A stretch of 64,000 nt of DNA from Camarhynchus parvulus (taxonomy: Eukaryota; Chordata; Aves; Passeriformes; Thraupidae), in assembly GCF_901933205.1 (NCBI RefSeq), contig NC_044576.1, forward strand, positions 10,821,024 through 10,885,023. Reading direction: 5' to 3'. Positions 14,098 through 28,335 of the stretch are shown piece after piece. A program made the position numbers and the translations under genes. Below the pieces are notes generated by a model, which was not told where the DNA came from, ran no database searches, and saw nothing but the letters and a program-made list of their open reading frames with translations. Each line of letters opens with the position of its first letter. The stretch's first letter is position 1.

Positions 14098-15599
14098 TGC
14101 AGACTGGAAGTATTTGTACCTGAAACCAGTGTGTTTGCATTGCCAGGAAGGCCAATAATTGGATAGGAATGAGAAATAGCTATTCTCATACTTGAGTTAT
14201 TCCTTCAACTTTATTTACAAAGAACACAGGCACAACAAAGAGGAGAAACTTGAAAGCTTGGCTCCTATTTTAAACCAGGTTGTGCAACAAAGCCTGTAGA
14301 ATTGCTATTCCAGTGGCTTTCCTGAACACTGAATCCTTGCTTTGAAAGTTAAGATCAGTATCTGTAGCTTGTAGCTTTTTTTGCAATTTGTATTCAATAG
14401 AGCTACCAGAAATCACTCCCTTGAACAATACCTGGTCTTAAAAAAGAGGATAATTCATTTTACACTGGGCTATCCTTCAACAATTTTTCAGTCATTCCCG
14501 AGTTTAGTCCACCTTATTTATAGGACACTATCCATGAACGATAAATTAGGTTATACTAATTAGAAAAAAATCTATTTAAAACTAATGTCTAAAAAGAAAA
14601 TGTAACAAAGTTGGACTTTAATCATACATGCGTTGTCTAGTTAAATAAACCTTTTCTCAGCAATTATTTTATTTACATTGGCTTAATACCATTTATTATG
14701 GACAAAATGGCAAATATCACAAAAGTGAAAGCAACCGTTTGATTAAAATCATGGCAAAGAGAGTTCTAAACTCTCCTTGCATGGTTTCATTTAGAAGCAC
14801 TTTATCCCTATAATACAGGGGAATATTATCAGTAGAGCCCTTTGCTTAGGTAAATACAATTTGTTTCCTTGAAGGTCACTCAGGACCACCCCTGAATGCA
14901 GGTACATAGGGTTACAGAAAGGCTTTTAAGTAAACTCTGGAGAGAGTTCTAAAGTTTTTTTAAAATTCACTTTAAAAAAACCCCACTCCAAGGCACCCCC
15001 TTAGAAAATTGCAACCAGCAACTTCTTTGTCCGAGCATGGCAAGAGACAAAAGCATTAATCAGTATTAGACATTGATTTATTTATGTAGGATAATACCAA
15101 AAAGGAATGGATCCCCTAATATACCCAGGTGCTGCTTTCTGAATACCTTCTTATTTGTACTACCAAAGAACAGATAAAACCAGCTGTTTGAATCCATGCC
15201 ATGGCATAGGGAGCTAGATTTAGATCTGTGCTTGCTTTCTAAAATATGTGCATTTTTGTCCCAGAGTCCTTCTATATGCTATCAATTAATCAACAACAGT
15301 ATATCCAGCCACCAGAAACTGATACTGAGAAAAAGAACTTCATATTTAGAAAAAGCCTTTAAGTTAAAACATTTGCTAGCTAGAGAGTAGAACATCATGA
15401 CAACCCACACCAAAATTGTGTGCATTTTTAAACTCAAAATATTAATTTAAGAGCAATGGAAATTCTATGGTGAAGGACATTACAAAAAGCAGAAAATCCT
15501 GAAGGGTTGGTTTAAACCCCAAAATATTTATCTTGCCTGGAATTAAAGCTAAACAGAAGATTTCTTGCCATATCCCACCATCCAGAATTTGCTTCCTCC

Positions 15600-15850
15600 A
15601 CTTGGCAGCCCCAAACTCAGGACAAGAAGTTCAACGAAAATGAGCTGGCAGGTGCACTGGGAGCCTGTGAAGCACACACCCTGCCAGGTTTGACGTCGGG
15701 AAGGCATGAAAATCCACCCAGCCCCCAGGGCAGCAGCAGGCTCTGACCAGACACAGAGGTCCGGCAGTGCTGGCCCAGCTGGGCCATGCACGGCTGACAC
15801 CAGCCCCAGGAAGGGCTGGCACCTGGGGGTGGCCTGGGCTTTTAACCTGG
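15600..15850. other. GC-rich patch with CRE-like site
   Basis: A clear local rise in G+C against AT-rich flanks, with a few CpGs, including two inside TGACGTCGG at 15,691-15,699. That matches a CREB/ATF half site plus most of the palindrome. Long overlapping frames exist on both strands here, which is expected when stop codons are rare in GC-rich DNA, so none is called as coding. The patch could be an old repeat, a small regulatory element or a product of biased gene conversion. Confidence 0.4.
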
Positions 15851-18800
15851 CATCTGGCAGTTACCCAAGTGAAAGCAATGTGTTCTCTGCACCAGCTCAG
15901 CTGCTATCTATGAATATTTTAACTCTCATAAAAAATACATTACCCCTACCCTGCACTCCTGACTTTGCGGGGCTGCCAGAGGAATGTGGACAGCCACCTG
16001 ATTTCTGTAAAGAATTGCAAGAAACACTGATTTAGGACCAACCTGTTTGTGTCATTTAGTAGGTATTTTCTGGGTGCACTTGGTTATTCAGAGAACAATA
16101 ATGATAAACTATGTCTTCCTGTAAATTTTGTGTGATGGCATCACTTCCTGGTGCCTTGCCATCTCTTCCTTCTGGAGAACAGATATCAAGACCGATTCTT
16201 CTCCAATTCCTATTCCAGACACAACAATCTCAGCCTTCCATAATACTTTGGAAAATAGAAATCAGTTTAGTCTCTGACCTAGGACAAAAGTTCTTGAAGC
16301 ATTTTTCATTCTCCATATCATCATCATCACTTTCATTCACTCCAGTGCATCTCCTGTATTATCACTGTTTCCCAAGGCTGACTCCTGGATTTATTAAACT
16401 TTTAGTTGCTTTTCTTAGCCACCTTGTACAGTCACTTCTTGACACAGGGTCTTTATTCCTGCCCCTTGGTTCAAAGGGTTTTGGGCTCTTTGCCTAGCAA
16501 ACTTCTATATATATAACTGTCATTTTTATGCAATCCATACAACCTGAATTATCAGAAAGGAAAAATTTGAGGTAACTATAGTATATTAATGGCAGCTGCA
16601 CTGTGTATTAATTCACTTATAATTGGGTCCTTCAGAGAAGAAAGCTAAATGCATAAATTAACATAAGAAAAAATTTAGTAGTGAACAGTAAAAAAAGATC
16701 TTATGCTGCATTAAAAAGATGACACACATCCTCTAAATTTAATGTATTAATTTTAGATGCTGATGATTGTATAAGACTTATTGCACAGCTCAACAGTTGG
16801 AACATGCTGTTAACATGGGAAAATTCCATTTAGAAAGTAAGTCAGAATCTTCAATAATAGATATGTATGACAGCACTTTGTTCCATTCCTTCACTTTTAC
16901 ATTAGCATCTACCCAATTGCTTCACCTCACAAGACAGACACCAGGTCAGATATTGTACAAGTGACAGCAATCTAATTTCAAAAGTGTCTGCTATTCCCTT
17001 AAGATCTGTAATTTCTCTTTTAGTCTTCTGGGCAGATAATTAAAACAGCTTCATGCAAAAAAATGGCAGTCACCATGCACAACCAAAGACAAATCATCTT
17101 TTTTACATGCTAACATGTTATAAAGCCACGACTGCTATGGAAATATGCCAAAGCCATGGCGTAGAAACAACTGGCTGGCGAAATCTACCCAGTTCTTCAG
17201 CTGATTTTTTAAATCCAGGAATACATTTTACATTTATAAGCCATCCTAGTCCTTTCTTTAGAGGTTCAATACTTGTTCTCAAGCAGCCTCACATGGAATG
17301 AGTTCCATAAAATAATACTGGTCTTGACTTTTCATTAACTTTGGTTCACAACCCCTGCTTTCTAGGACTGATAAATTAAATTTGTACTGCAGAGTTGTTT
17401 CAGTCCAACCTATGTAATAGCTCTATTTTTTTTTCCACAACAAGTTTCTCATTTTTCTTCGACTTCTGGAAGAGCACATGTTTTTCTAAAAATAACTTGT
17501 AAAAAATCATGAAACAAGAAATCATTTTAATTTGATGATTTCTGCTTTGCAAGCCAAACAATTAAAAGAACTAGCTGTTATAACTGGTTGTATCTAAAAT
17601 GTTTAAAAAATACAAAAGTGGGGAAATCCTAATAAAAACTGCAGCATCAAGTGGAAAAGGAACGCGCCAAAGAAACACTTGCTTTAGTTGACTTACTAAT
17701 AACAAGAAAAGATTGTTGTCTTTCCCCTCCCCACACCCATTCAAACACATTGCTGTCCTTCCCAGCTTTGTTCTCTCCTTAAATGATTCCCTCCTTCATT
17801 GTGGCCATTATAGACTGCTACAGGGAAGTTGTTTCATTTCTTCACTGAGATCAGCAGGTTACAGAGGAAGATGAAGAGGAGCCCTCTCCCCAAAATGGTG
17901 AGGAATAATTTCTCTCTGACAGCAAGTCAAGGAAACGATGCAGGTAGATTTAGGAGGTACTTCCAGCAAGGTCTCGGCTGCTAACATCAGAATATAAAGG
18001 TGGGACCACTGAGGGAGCTGTGACCACCCCAAATTATGGGAGTGGAGAAGAAAGGGATAAAAATTTCATGGGCAATACAGAAAATGGTTTCCCAGGAAGA
18101 AGAAGAAACATTCATAACCTGTTGACCTCTCCTCCTTCAGCCCACGGAAGATGTTTACCCAGTTAAATGCCAACAGCCCAGGACTCACTTTCTTCATGAT
18201 TCAGTGAAGCACTGGTGTCAATAGCTGGATTCCAAGTGTGAGAGAAATGTGTGCTCCTTAACAAGCCTGACGTTTTACAGCTGACCTGCTGCAAGGTCCC
18301 AGAGTGCTGTGCCATTAGTCTGCAGACAACACATCCAAAACACCTCTGCTGCCAGCAGAGAGCTCACAAATTTCCATCTGATAATTTCAAAAGCAAAACA
18401 TTTATCCCTTGAAGCCAGCTGACAACACCTAATGCTTTGACCTGCAGAAAGCATGCAGCAAAAATTACCCCAAAAGCATGGTATAACTAGAAAGATGTAG
18501 CTAGAAAACTGATGTCTCTACTGCAGGGACAGAATGACCCCTGTTCCTCATGGAGCTGCCTGTGCTGTCCCTCTGCTCTCGGATGGCAAAGTGACAACTA
18601 CGTGTCTGCTTGTTCAAAATTGCAGTTCCTGTGGCAACCATTGCTCCCTATTGTATCACAGAAAAATCATAAAAAAATATGGTAAGTAGGAAAGGCAAGC
18701 AGGTTAAAAGGTTACAGTGTTTTCAACAACACAGCTTCATACTGTAGCATAAATACGTATACTAGAGTGTAAATAACACAATGAATAATGGAAGATTTAC

Positions 18801-19310
18801 TGCAGGGCAGCAGCAAGGAAAAGGCTTTTGGACACTTAGGCATGACTAAGATACCTCATGATTTATTCATGCTTTTTGCCCCTGTGTCAAATGGGCAGGT
18901 ATCCACATCCCCAAATTTTTAACAACTGTTACTCAAATGCCTCCTCCTGGGCAGAATTAGGAATACAGCCAAAAACTAGATGAGCAGGAGGAAAAAGCTA
19001 CGTTTTTTGTGCCAGAGGGGATCCACAGAAGCACAAGGGTGACCTGGGTACTCGGGCGAGCCGAGCAGGTGCTGCTCTGCAGAGCAGCTGCCAGCCACCC
19101 CCTCCAGGCCCTCTGCCTGGCACTCCACAGACACCAGAGTCTCCTGCTCAGGAATAATGATCACTGGACCATGGGGCCTCTCCAGCATGCTGGAGCCCTT
19201 TTCCATGGCAGCCATTCCCAGTAAGGGCAGCTAGGACTGCCTCAGGCTCCCAGCTTGGGTGAGTTGGCAGCCCTGGATCCCTGCCTGCCTCCTTCACATA
19301 AAGGTTTTTG

Positions 19311-19362
19311 AGAAATACTAAATGTATTTCAGTATTTTCAGAAATACTGAATGTATTTTCTA
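19311..19362. repeat. Nested tandem and inverted repeat
   Basis: Two partial copies of a 29-bp unit starting agaaatact(a/g)aatgtattt lie head to tail. Across their junction, ttcagtattt (19,328-19,337) and aaatactgaa (19,342-19,351) form an exact 10-bp inverted repeat with a 4-bp loop. Confidence 0.85.
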
Positions 19363-22300
19363 GGAATGCCAAGAGAAGTTTGATGGACATCTGCCACATT
19401 AGCCTTTTGTTGGGTACATTGAGTGTTGGAAAAAGGAGGAAATACAAAGTTCCAAAGACTTTTTCTATGCAAATCTCATTTTTTTATAACTTTAAATGAG
19501 TTTTAAATAAACCTGTTATCAACAAGCATATTATACATGAATTAATGCAGAGCATTAGAATGAAATGCAAAATGTGTTTGAAAAGATTAAACAGGGCAGC
19601 GCTATTGGCTGTCACTTGTTTCACTGAAGTACTGCACTCCTTCTGCAATACCATCAAAGCTCATCTTCTCATTACCTTTTATTTGCTTTACTTCCCTATA
19701 ATACATTTACATAAAGCATAAAATGTCATAACTTCACACATGGTGAAGGGGATCTGGATAACAAGGCAGGGAGAGTACCTTTGCACTTCATAAAGGAGAG
19801 CTCAAAAAAGATTTCTCTGAAGAGGGAAGTTTATTGTTGCATAAATTCATCAAATATAGTGAAAACAGTATCACATCTCATAGGAAGTGGGCAGTTCTGG
19901 AACATTTGATGGGCTCTGGGCCAGATTTTATCTTGTTCACTCTGATGAAATCCACAGCGAATCTATTTAACTAATTTTGTGTCACCTTACCCACAATCAA
20001 AATTTTGTTCAGAAGTGCAAGTTCCCCATCAAAATATATTGATTTCTTTCCCCTGAGATGTGACATACCAAAGATGACACTAGATACACCTGTCAAGTCC
20101 AGTACAATGCTTAGGTATGTCACTAAACTGGCATCCAATTCAAATTCCTTCTCAAATTAAGATCCTCTCTTTCTCTTCTTAAAAATTTACTGATATACAA
20201 GGATGATGTGCAATACACTAAGCACACAGAATTTGAAAACTTAATTATCAACAGTTTTAAATAGCACTGTAGAGCATCACTCACATCTTCATTTGTAATT
20301 TTACAAGACAGTAAAAATTACAGTGCCAACACTACCAAGACTGGTTTTGCAAAGTAAACTGGACAACCCTCAGGTACCAATCAGTACCTTGGTTTGACAC
20401 TGCACATGAAATGCAGTGGTACAAGTGGTCATAACCTGGTTTATGGATCAGTAATTCAGTTATTCATTGAACAAAAAAAAAGTATATCCACTTGACTTAT
20501 GCAACTTCCCTCCTGTAGGACAAGGATGTCCATTCTGGAAAGATGGAAAGCCAAATGCTTCTTTACAGTCTCAGCCACAAGGAAATAAATAAACACTGAT
20601 AAGTTTTATTTCACAACAGCATAAATCCTTAAAATCTCCTCTGCCTCCAGCTGTAGAAAAGCAACTTGATAACAGAATCTTTTTGGCTTTTTACAGAGCA
20701 TCAGTGACAGAGGTCTTCAAAGATTAAAAGGGTTGAATTTTGTCACTACTTAGCTTGCACCATTCCTGTGCACAGCACTGCCCTCTGCATCAGAGGGGAT
20801 CTTGAGAAAAGCCTCCTTGTTTTGAAGAGTTGTGTGTAGCAGATGAATTACACACTAATTAACATGGTGACAGATGAGACACATGTGAGGTTTGTTTGGT
20901 TTTTTCCACTTGTTCCTAAAAGCCACAATTAGCCACATGTCAAAACAGAGCAGTGCCAGACTGCACACTGCAATCGATGCACTGATATCAGCTCTCACCT
21001 CTGTTTCTAGATCTGGCATTTCAGGCATAGCTGTTTGGAGTCCTTCTTTTTCTCCATGGAGAGATCAAAAGAGTAAACAATTTTCAGTTTGGATTAGTAG
21101 CTATTGACTTACAAAATCATATCCATACTTTGTATATGTGCTAGAAGATCATTTGCATTCATATGCTTTGAAGATGAAATATTCTTTTTCTACCTGTGAA
21201 ACTGTGCATTTCCTGAGCTGAGCTGCACACAGGAAAAATATCCCAGAACCTGCAACTTTTCTCTTTTTGCTTCTTCTTCCTTTGGATGGCCAAGCTGTCT
21301 GTGTTGACTGCCTTGTCAGACAATGAGCAATGGCTACAGTTCTGAAGAGAACAATTATTTTGAACCAAGTTCACAAAAGTCAGTGGCCTAGGCTGACAAC
21401 ACAGAAAAATGAAGTGAATACTCTCATAAATGTGGTGGGCTTCAAAACTTTCCCCATTCACAAGATGCAGTGTGGGCTGGCAAATATACATACACCTACT
21501 TCATATATCAACTTTTATATTTTAATTGATTTGTGGCCACAAATCTGTAGACTCATTTGGTAAAAGAAATTAAAAACAAATGCTTCTTTAGAGAAAATTC
21601 TGTTATGTAAACCCTAAGTACAATTTTGATTCTATCATAGCATAGAGGTAATAAATGTCAGAAGACTAAAGGTTCTGCAGAACAGAACTCTCTTCAGGCC
21701 AATATACTTGTCTATGCCACCAAATTTAAGAGGAGGAGATGAGATTAAAATAGTTCTAACCTCGATTATCCAAACTGCAAGAAAATGAGTTGGTATGACT
21801 GGTGTCTTAAGCACGTCATTAAAAGTATCTTCCTGAACAAATACATTTGTAATTTTCAAGGCCACATTCTCAGAAGCTTTGCTCATTCTCTTCTACTCTT
21901 GCTCCTTTAATTTCTGGCTAGCTATAAAAAAAAACATTTTGTACCTACCACAATGCCAAGGTTCAATTCACTAATGAGAACTCAGCTTTAATGCATTACC
22001 CTTTGTGCTCCATTGCTGGGATTTAAATCCCAGCTGGATGTTCATATTCATTATGAGATTGCAATTTCTGGATCTCTGCTGCCCTAACAGGAGAACTTCA
22101 CTTTTAGCAATAAGCAAAGAGGTTGCAAATTCTCACTGTGAGCATCTGAGATAGTAAGGCTGCAAAGAAATTGAAATTGCTTGTCATCCCTATGATCAAA
22201 AGCTCTGCATTCAATTCTTAAATATGTATTTCAAGAATGCACACAGGATTTCTCAGGGCTTTTATAATTAATGGAGCTATTCAGGTGAAGAACTTTTCTA

Positions 22301-25300
22301 TACACAACTCATTGTATGCAATACTTTGCACGAGTATTGTTTTCCAATGAAATTTCTACCAAAGATGATCTTAAAGTCCTGGTAAATCCTACAGATTTAA
22401 ATCTCATAGATTTTCCATTACATTTTTCATAAGGAGAGCTGATATGCTACAGTTACCCTGGCTGATGGCTTTTAAGTTACCAATGTATCAAAGCTGAGTT
22501 GTGTTTTAATTTTCAGGCCTCTCCAACTTAATTGTTACGATAAATTATAATTGGTAAATATTGAAATTTGAATGATTTGTTAGATTCTCAGGCTGAAAAA
22601 CTGAGCTTAGAGCTCTGTGTCTAAATTATGTCAGTGCTATGCCCTTTCTTCTTGAGAAAGCTAAAGAAGCCTAAAATTAATCATTATGTGAACAAACTTC
22701 TCAAATACCAAGTATTTGTAATCATCTTGCATAAACTGAAGTCTGTAAAGAATCTGCCTTAATTATGTATACAGCAGTCACTGGTAAGTAGCTTTTAATC
22801 AGAGATCTGATTGCCATTTTTTTGTACCTGGTCCCTAATGAGATACCCTGTTATATGTCATTTCCCTACCCAGTTAATACATCAAATTTACATTTTCATT
22901 TTGAGGATATAACACACTTTATAGCAAGTATCTTTATGCCTCATTTTACAGAGAGAATCACAGACTGGATATGTTCCATGTGATGAAAAATTGTGACATT
23001 TGTGTTTCATTATAATATCCTTGCCAGAAAAGCAGATCTGGGAGCAGAAGTAGCCCAGCTATAAAAACACAGAGTAAATTCAGAGAGGGCAGCAGCAATT
23101 ACTATGCATAACACAAGAGCCAGTATCTTGTCAGAGCCATGGATGTAGGTGATAAATTACATTAGCAAAGGGTTGAAAAATTGCCTTTTTAAAATACAGT
23201 AGTGGCTAAAAAGGGAACTGATCCTAACTAGATTAGATTCAAACACAACACTCTTCCTCAAATTAATGATTATGGCGCAACACAACATTACACTGACCAT
23301 GTGGACCTTACTAGAATTTAAAATTTTCTGTCTTCTTGCTCTTTAAAATCAACAGCTACAAAATATATTAGATTTTCTCTGCCTAATATTTGCCTGGGTG
23401 ACAAGCTCTTCAACATACTAGGGAGCTGAAAGGTTGCATCTGAGCTTGTTTCATCTTCCTCTTCCAAAAACTGCAGTTACAGAGCACCCCTTTTTTCCTC
23501 GTACATACTCAAGATGCCACTGGAGCCTGCTGGGTTTGATAGGTTGGTTTTCCCTCTTGTTAGAGAACCACCTGCCCTTCTGCCCTGAATTTTTGGGGGT
23601 TTTTTTGCAGAACTGTGATTTGCACTTGGGCTGGTTACCAGGGTGATTCAGCAGAACATTTCTGCAGAATGTCCCCAGATCTGTTATATGAACTGATGTA
23701 ATTTCCCATATATCCTCCTGGCAGCTCCAGGATGGGAAAATGCTGCTCAGTCATCATTGCACAGTCCCTTCCAGAGACAGACAGGTACAAGCCAGAGGCC
23801 CAAAGTGCCTGGTGGGAAACACTGCAGAACTGCAGCCTGTGACCATTCTGAGCTCAAACATGACTTCAGCAAGTGCATCATTTTCTGACCAAGGAAATCT
23901 GCAACTGATTTCCAAAAAGCTGCTTGCAGCCTTTCAGGAATAGTTGTTCAGTACCACTATCACTCTATAAATAATGGGAAAAGGATAACATTGATTTTTT
24001 AAAATTATTTTTACCACTGCAGGCTTAGTGCAAAGCCTGAATTTTCTTGGCAAATACAGAGTATTAGCATTACAGGGAAACGTTGCTGTTAAATGATCAA
24101 AGAGAAAAAATTCTCCCAAATTCTGCTAACCCATCAAATTCCACCCACTAGGTACCTAAACAAATAAAGGGCTGAAAAATAGCATGTTCACATATGTCCA
24201 CATGGCTGCAGAGCCTCCTTTCCTCCTCTGCTATCCACAGCTAACATAAATCTGCCTGATGATGTGAAATTTCATTATCATTTCATTTGCTGAAAATAAG
24301 CAAATCAAAATAACAGTCAAACTATTTCCTTTATGATGTGTGTGTGGGTAGGGAGGTTCCTTTTGAGAGTGAATTGCACATTAGAATAAACTTCTAAAAT
24401 ACTGTATTATTTTCCTGGTCTTTTGGAGTCCTGTTTCTGTGTTCTGCACACTGACTCAACTTTCAACCCTCAAAGTCTCAGCAAAGTAATTGAATAATAC
24501 AGAATATTAAAGGGACATTCCCTAGCTTAAAATACTTATACAGTGCAAAATGTCCTGAAAATATCAATGGTCATCACTTCTTTTCTTCCTAATTTTCATT
24601 AGGAAAGTCATCTCTTCCTAAAGAAAACTCTCCCCAGTACTGCTGTCTGAAATGGAGGGCGTAGAGCATTGTGACCCCAATACAGTGAGCAAAGTTCACG
24701 GAGACAGTTGTGATAAATTACATGGATTATAGCAGGCAGAGGAAGCAATGAATCATTCAGTATCTTGGATCTTAGTTTCACTGTAGTCCTCTTTGCCACC
24801 CACTTGTGAGATCCCAGTCCAGAGAATAATGTGGACAGTCCTAATGCTCCAATAAAACCTTTTCTTTCTGTAACCAACACTGCCTCTTCCTGCTGCTTAG
24901 TCAATTAGACTGAAAAACTGTATTAAAACAGAGAGCATTGACAATCTTGATAACACATGGTTTAGCTACAGCATGGTTAGGACAGCAAAACCCAAATTAT
25001 TTTAGAGCCACACTAAAGCATGTAAACTAGTTTTGAAGAGAACAATCTTCATTACCTACTAAACCAAACAAACAAATGGCACAGAGAGTAAACAAATCAG
25101 ACTTCAATGTAAGATGAAGCATATTCCAACAAAAACCATAGTGCAGAAAATAAATAAGGTCACTCAACTCTGACACCCTCTCCCTACCACATGGGGTGAA
25201 GGAGACACAAAAAAGAACTGCAATGGTTCTTTAAATTCTGGTCATCCTAAAAATATCAGAGAACTGAGGCAGAACTTGGCAAAAAAGGGCATATTTGGGA

Positions 25301-26459
25301 CTTGGAGGCCCCCATGAGTGCAGGGCAAGACAAGAGATTCTGGGAAACAAAAGAGCAGCTGCCAAGTCCCATGGCGCATGAGCTGATGGCCCACTTGTGC
25401 CTGGGGTGCACCTTTAGTTCAGCTTCATCCCAAAAAATACTGGGTTTGGGTTTGTGACTTCTCTGTGCCATGACTTAAAGTATGGGGAGGGGAAATTCAC
25501 CTTCAAGTCCTCAATATTCATCTCAACTCCTAATGCTGGCACACCCATTGTGATATAAAGAGGAAAATCCTTGGCAGTTATGGTGAAATCAAACAGCAGC
25601 AAATTCTCCTGCCACAGAGCTTCCTTGTCCCATTACAGTTTGGCAATAAATGTGCCCTGATAAATTCTACCCAAAGATATTGCTTTCTCAAAGAACAGGA
25701 GACACCTGCCTGATTTCCTCTCACAGTGGACAGCTATTTAGAACTGGCTAACAAGGAAGTGCAAAGAATTAAAATAGAACAACCATGTGAAAGAAAACCA
25801 ATCACTCCTAATGAAAATTGCAAGAATAACAAGGAGGCTATCACAAGATGGCTATAGATGTTCTGACTGTGAACAGATATTTGCAAAGAGAGGAAATAGA
25901 CAATTCTTCCAATGCAGATAACCTCAAATAACTTTGCATTTCCTTAATATTTTTGAGTTTGTGAGGGGGGTAAACTGAATGCCTCCAATTTTGTCATGAA
26001 TATTTCACACATTTCTAAGACTAACAACACTTACATACATCAGAGGGGTGCTGTGAAACTTAATGTTTGCAAATCACTGTGAGACATGGATGAAAGGTGC
26101 TACAAAACAGCAATATCTGGTTGGTAAATCTTTCAAGCACAAATCTTCAGCTGGTGTTAATTGTCTGTTCCACTCTAAAGTCACTGAAGCTATCTAATTT
26201 TTAAGCACCTGCTTCTCAAATCAAATGAGCTTTGTCAGAGGACAAATACCATTCTGATTAGAAAGTTACTGGCAGAATAAAAGACCAGTTTATCAATATT
26301 AATGTAGTACTGACTCTGAATTTTACCATACACTTTAATTCTGAGAGGTGACTTTCTTAAACTGCAGTCAAGGTCCTCATGTTTGTTTTTTTAACAAGTG
26401 CCTGACAACCCTAAAGATGCAATCCTGTAGTTACTGACAGGCTGTTTTGTTTTCCTGTA

Positions 26460-26730
26460 TATCAGGTACAGACACAGCGATCGCCACCCAGGACAGCGCA
26501 AGCGCAGTGAAGGAGATGGACCCTTGGTGGGTGCAGGGGCACCCTGCAGTGGGACACAGACAAGGGGAGCAGGTGCCCCTGGACATGCCCACCCAGCAGC
26601 TGAGATGACAGAACAAAGCTCTTCTCTGTTCCCTGTCGATGAGGAATTGCTGCTGCTCAGAAGCCGACCATAAAAATCACCCTCCAATTGCTCAGCTCAT
26701 GACTCACTCCTGCAGGTGCAAGCGGTTTCC
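26460..26730. other. GC-rich patch with clustered CpGs
   Basis: Four CpGs fall within about 26 bases near 26,479-26,504, including the palindrome GCGATCGC, and three more follow by 26,725. The surrounding sequence has very few. Overlapping frames occur on the minus strand but resemble nothing known. It could be a small regulatory element or an unrecognised old repeat. Confidence 0.35.
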
Positions 26731-27726
26731 AGGGTGACACATTCACAGGCTCCAGGCTCAGAATCCTGTGTGATTTCTTACCACTTCTTGTGACAAGCTG
26801 CTGCACCAGAAGCCAGGATTCCTTCTGTGAGAGCTCAAGCAATTAACCCAGGAGACATGCACTGAGAGAGCTTGGAATGGGAGTAAAGTATCAAAACCAT
26901 GCTGGTTCCCTGCCTGTGTGTTTAATACCATCTGTCAGTATTGGCTATTATGGCTGCTTTCTGGGGCCAGAGTGCTTGCAAAAAGTTGCAATTTTCTGAA
27001 CAACAGGGAGCACTTCTTGCTAAGCTAATATGAGGACTTCTGTAATGGCCAGCTTTGCGGCATCTCACAAGTATTTCTTGAAAACAGATTTTATGTTCAG
27101 CCTCCCTCTCTCACCTGCCCCTCCACAAGCCAACAAAAACACAAGCTTTCTTTCAAGTAGTTGCTTTTCAAGCTTAAAAATCAAATATAACCCAAAGTGC
27201 ATTTAAGACTAAAATACCAATCCTTGCACATTAAAAGATCAAAGAACAAATGTAACACAAAGCAGACCAGCTTGCCATTTTCATTCCTAAAGCTCTTTGA
27301 AGACCCTGTGCATCTCTCCTTGGGGACTATATTTGAAATTCTGTCACAGATATTCTGTGATAGCTATCACTACACCTGTAACCCTAATTTTTTCCCCAAT
27401 TCCCTTAGAACTGCAGATTCAAAACATCATTAATACTGCTATTTTAAAAAATTGTATCTGTAATTTTGCTACATCTAAATGCTTCTAAACTGACAGAATT
27501 TAGCAACACTCATTCACTTCAAAAGATTAAAGTGATGGAAAAATAAATAATCACATTTATACACACCCTTCCTTAAGGGATCCCCAAGCACTTAGGGAAA
27601 GTATGATTTAACCATTGTGCTTCTCTGCAGTCACATTATTCTTATTTTATCAAGGGGAAAATGTCTAAGAAGAATAAGGGCATTCCCTAAGGTCGCTCAA
27701 TTGTCAGCTGCAGCACAGGGAGTTTA

Positions 27727-27760
27727 ATCTGAATTTATATCTGAATTTTTATCTGAATTC
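27727..27760. repeat. 12-bp period tandem repeat, three units
   Basis: The core atctgaatt occurs three times at exactly 12-base intervals (27,727, 27,739 and 27,751) with small changes between the cores. Confidence 0.85.
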
Positions 27761-28319
27761 TAGTCAACAGTTCTGCTCCCTGAAATAACTAAACTCTCCA
27801 AGTTCCACAGCACTGTATGTTCCAACACCGCCTTGTACTCTTCACTTCTGTGCCATTTGGGAAAATACCATATATACATTTTGACTCATTGCAACACTGT
27901 TCTCAACTTCAAAGAATTTTGAGCATAATTAAGAGGCTTTCTTATAATGGAGGTGATTGCAATAAAATACAATGCAGCTAAGAGCCATGGGACTGAATTC
28001 TGGTACCATTCAGTGGAGATTCTGCAGGTTAAGAGACACACCCAAAATCATCATCATAAATGCAGCTAATTGAAAGAGCAGTACATTTACATTTGTCCCA
28101 AAAGACCATTATGCTAGAGGGACTGTCCTTGTGTGGAAGCCATGTTATCACCTGATTCTTTTTCCCTTAAGACACAAATTATAAAAACCCCATTCATTTC
28201 ATGGATTAAAAGATGCACAAGATGTAAAACACATAATCAATAATCCCAATTATCACCAAAATAAATGACTCTCCACTCTCTAATTTACTAGCAGGAAACA
28301 TGCTGTAAAAGCCTGGGAC

Positions 28320-28335
28320 AAAAAAAAAAAAAAAA
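28320..28335. repeat. A16 homopolymer
   Basis: Sixteen A's in a row. No retroposon body or target-site duplication was recognised beside it, so it is called only as a homopolymer. Confidence 0.9.

Larger units (their letters stand above)
12788..19005. other. Unique AT-rich DNA, no gene seen
   Basis: No gene or clear transposon was seen. The stretch contains a 21-bp near-palindrome at 13,356, a short (CA)n run near 14,084 and a GC-rich patch at about 15.6-15.85 kb with a CRE-like TGACGTC at 15,691. The longest open frame of the window (128 codons, plus strand, 16,111-16,497) lies here. It has low-complexity leucine/serine/phenylalanine composition and resembles nothing known. Confidence 0.65.

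Noticed and set aside
15549..15822. Overlapping frames on both strands in the GC-rich patch
   Set aside because: GC-rich DNA has few stop codons; simultaneous frames on both strands argue against coding.
16111..16497. Longest open frame, 128 codons, plus strand
   Set aside because: Leucine/serine/phenylalanine-rich without domain resemblance, splice borders or conserved motif; a frame of this length is expected by chance in 64 kb.
28320..28335. A16 run as the tail of a processed pseudogene or SINE
   Set aside because: No gene-like or SINE-like body upstream and no flanking duplication found.
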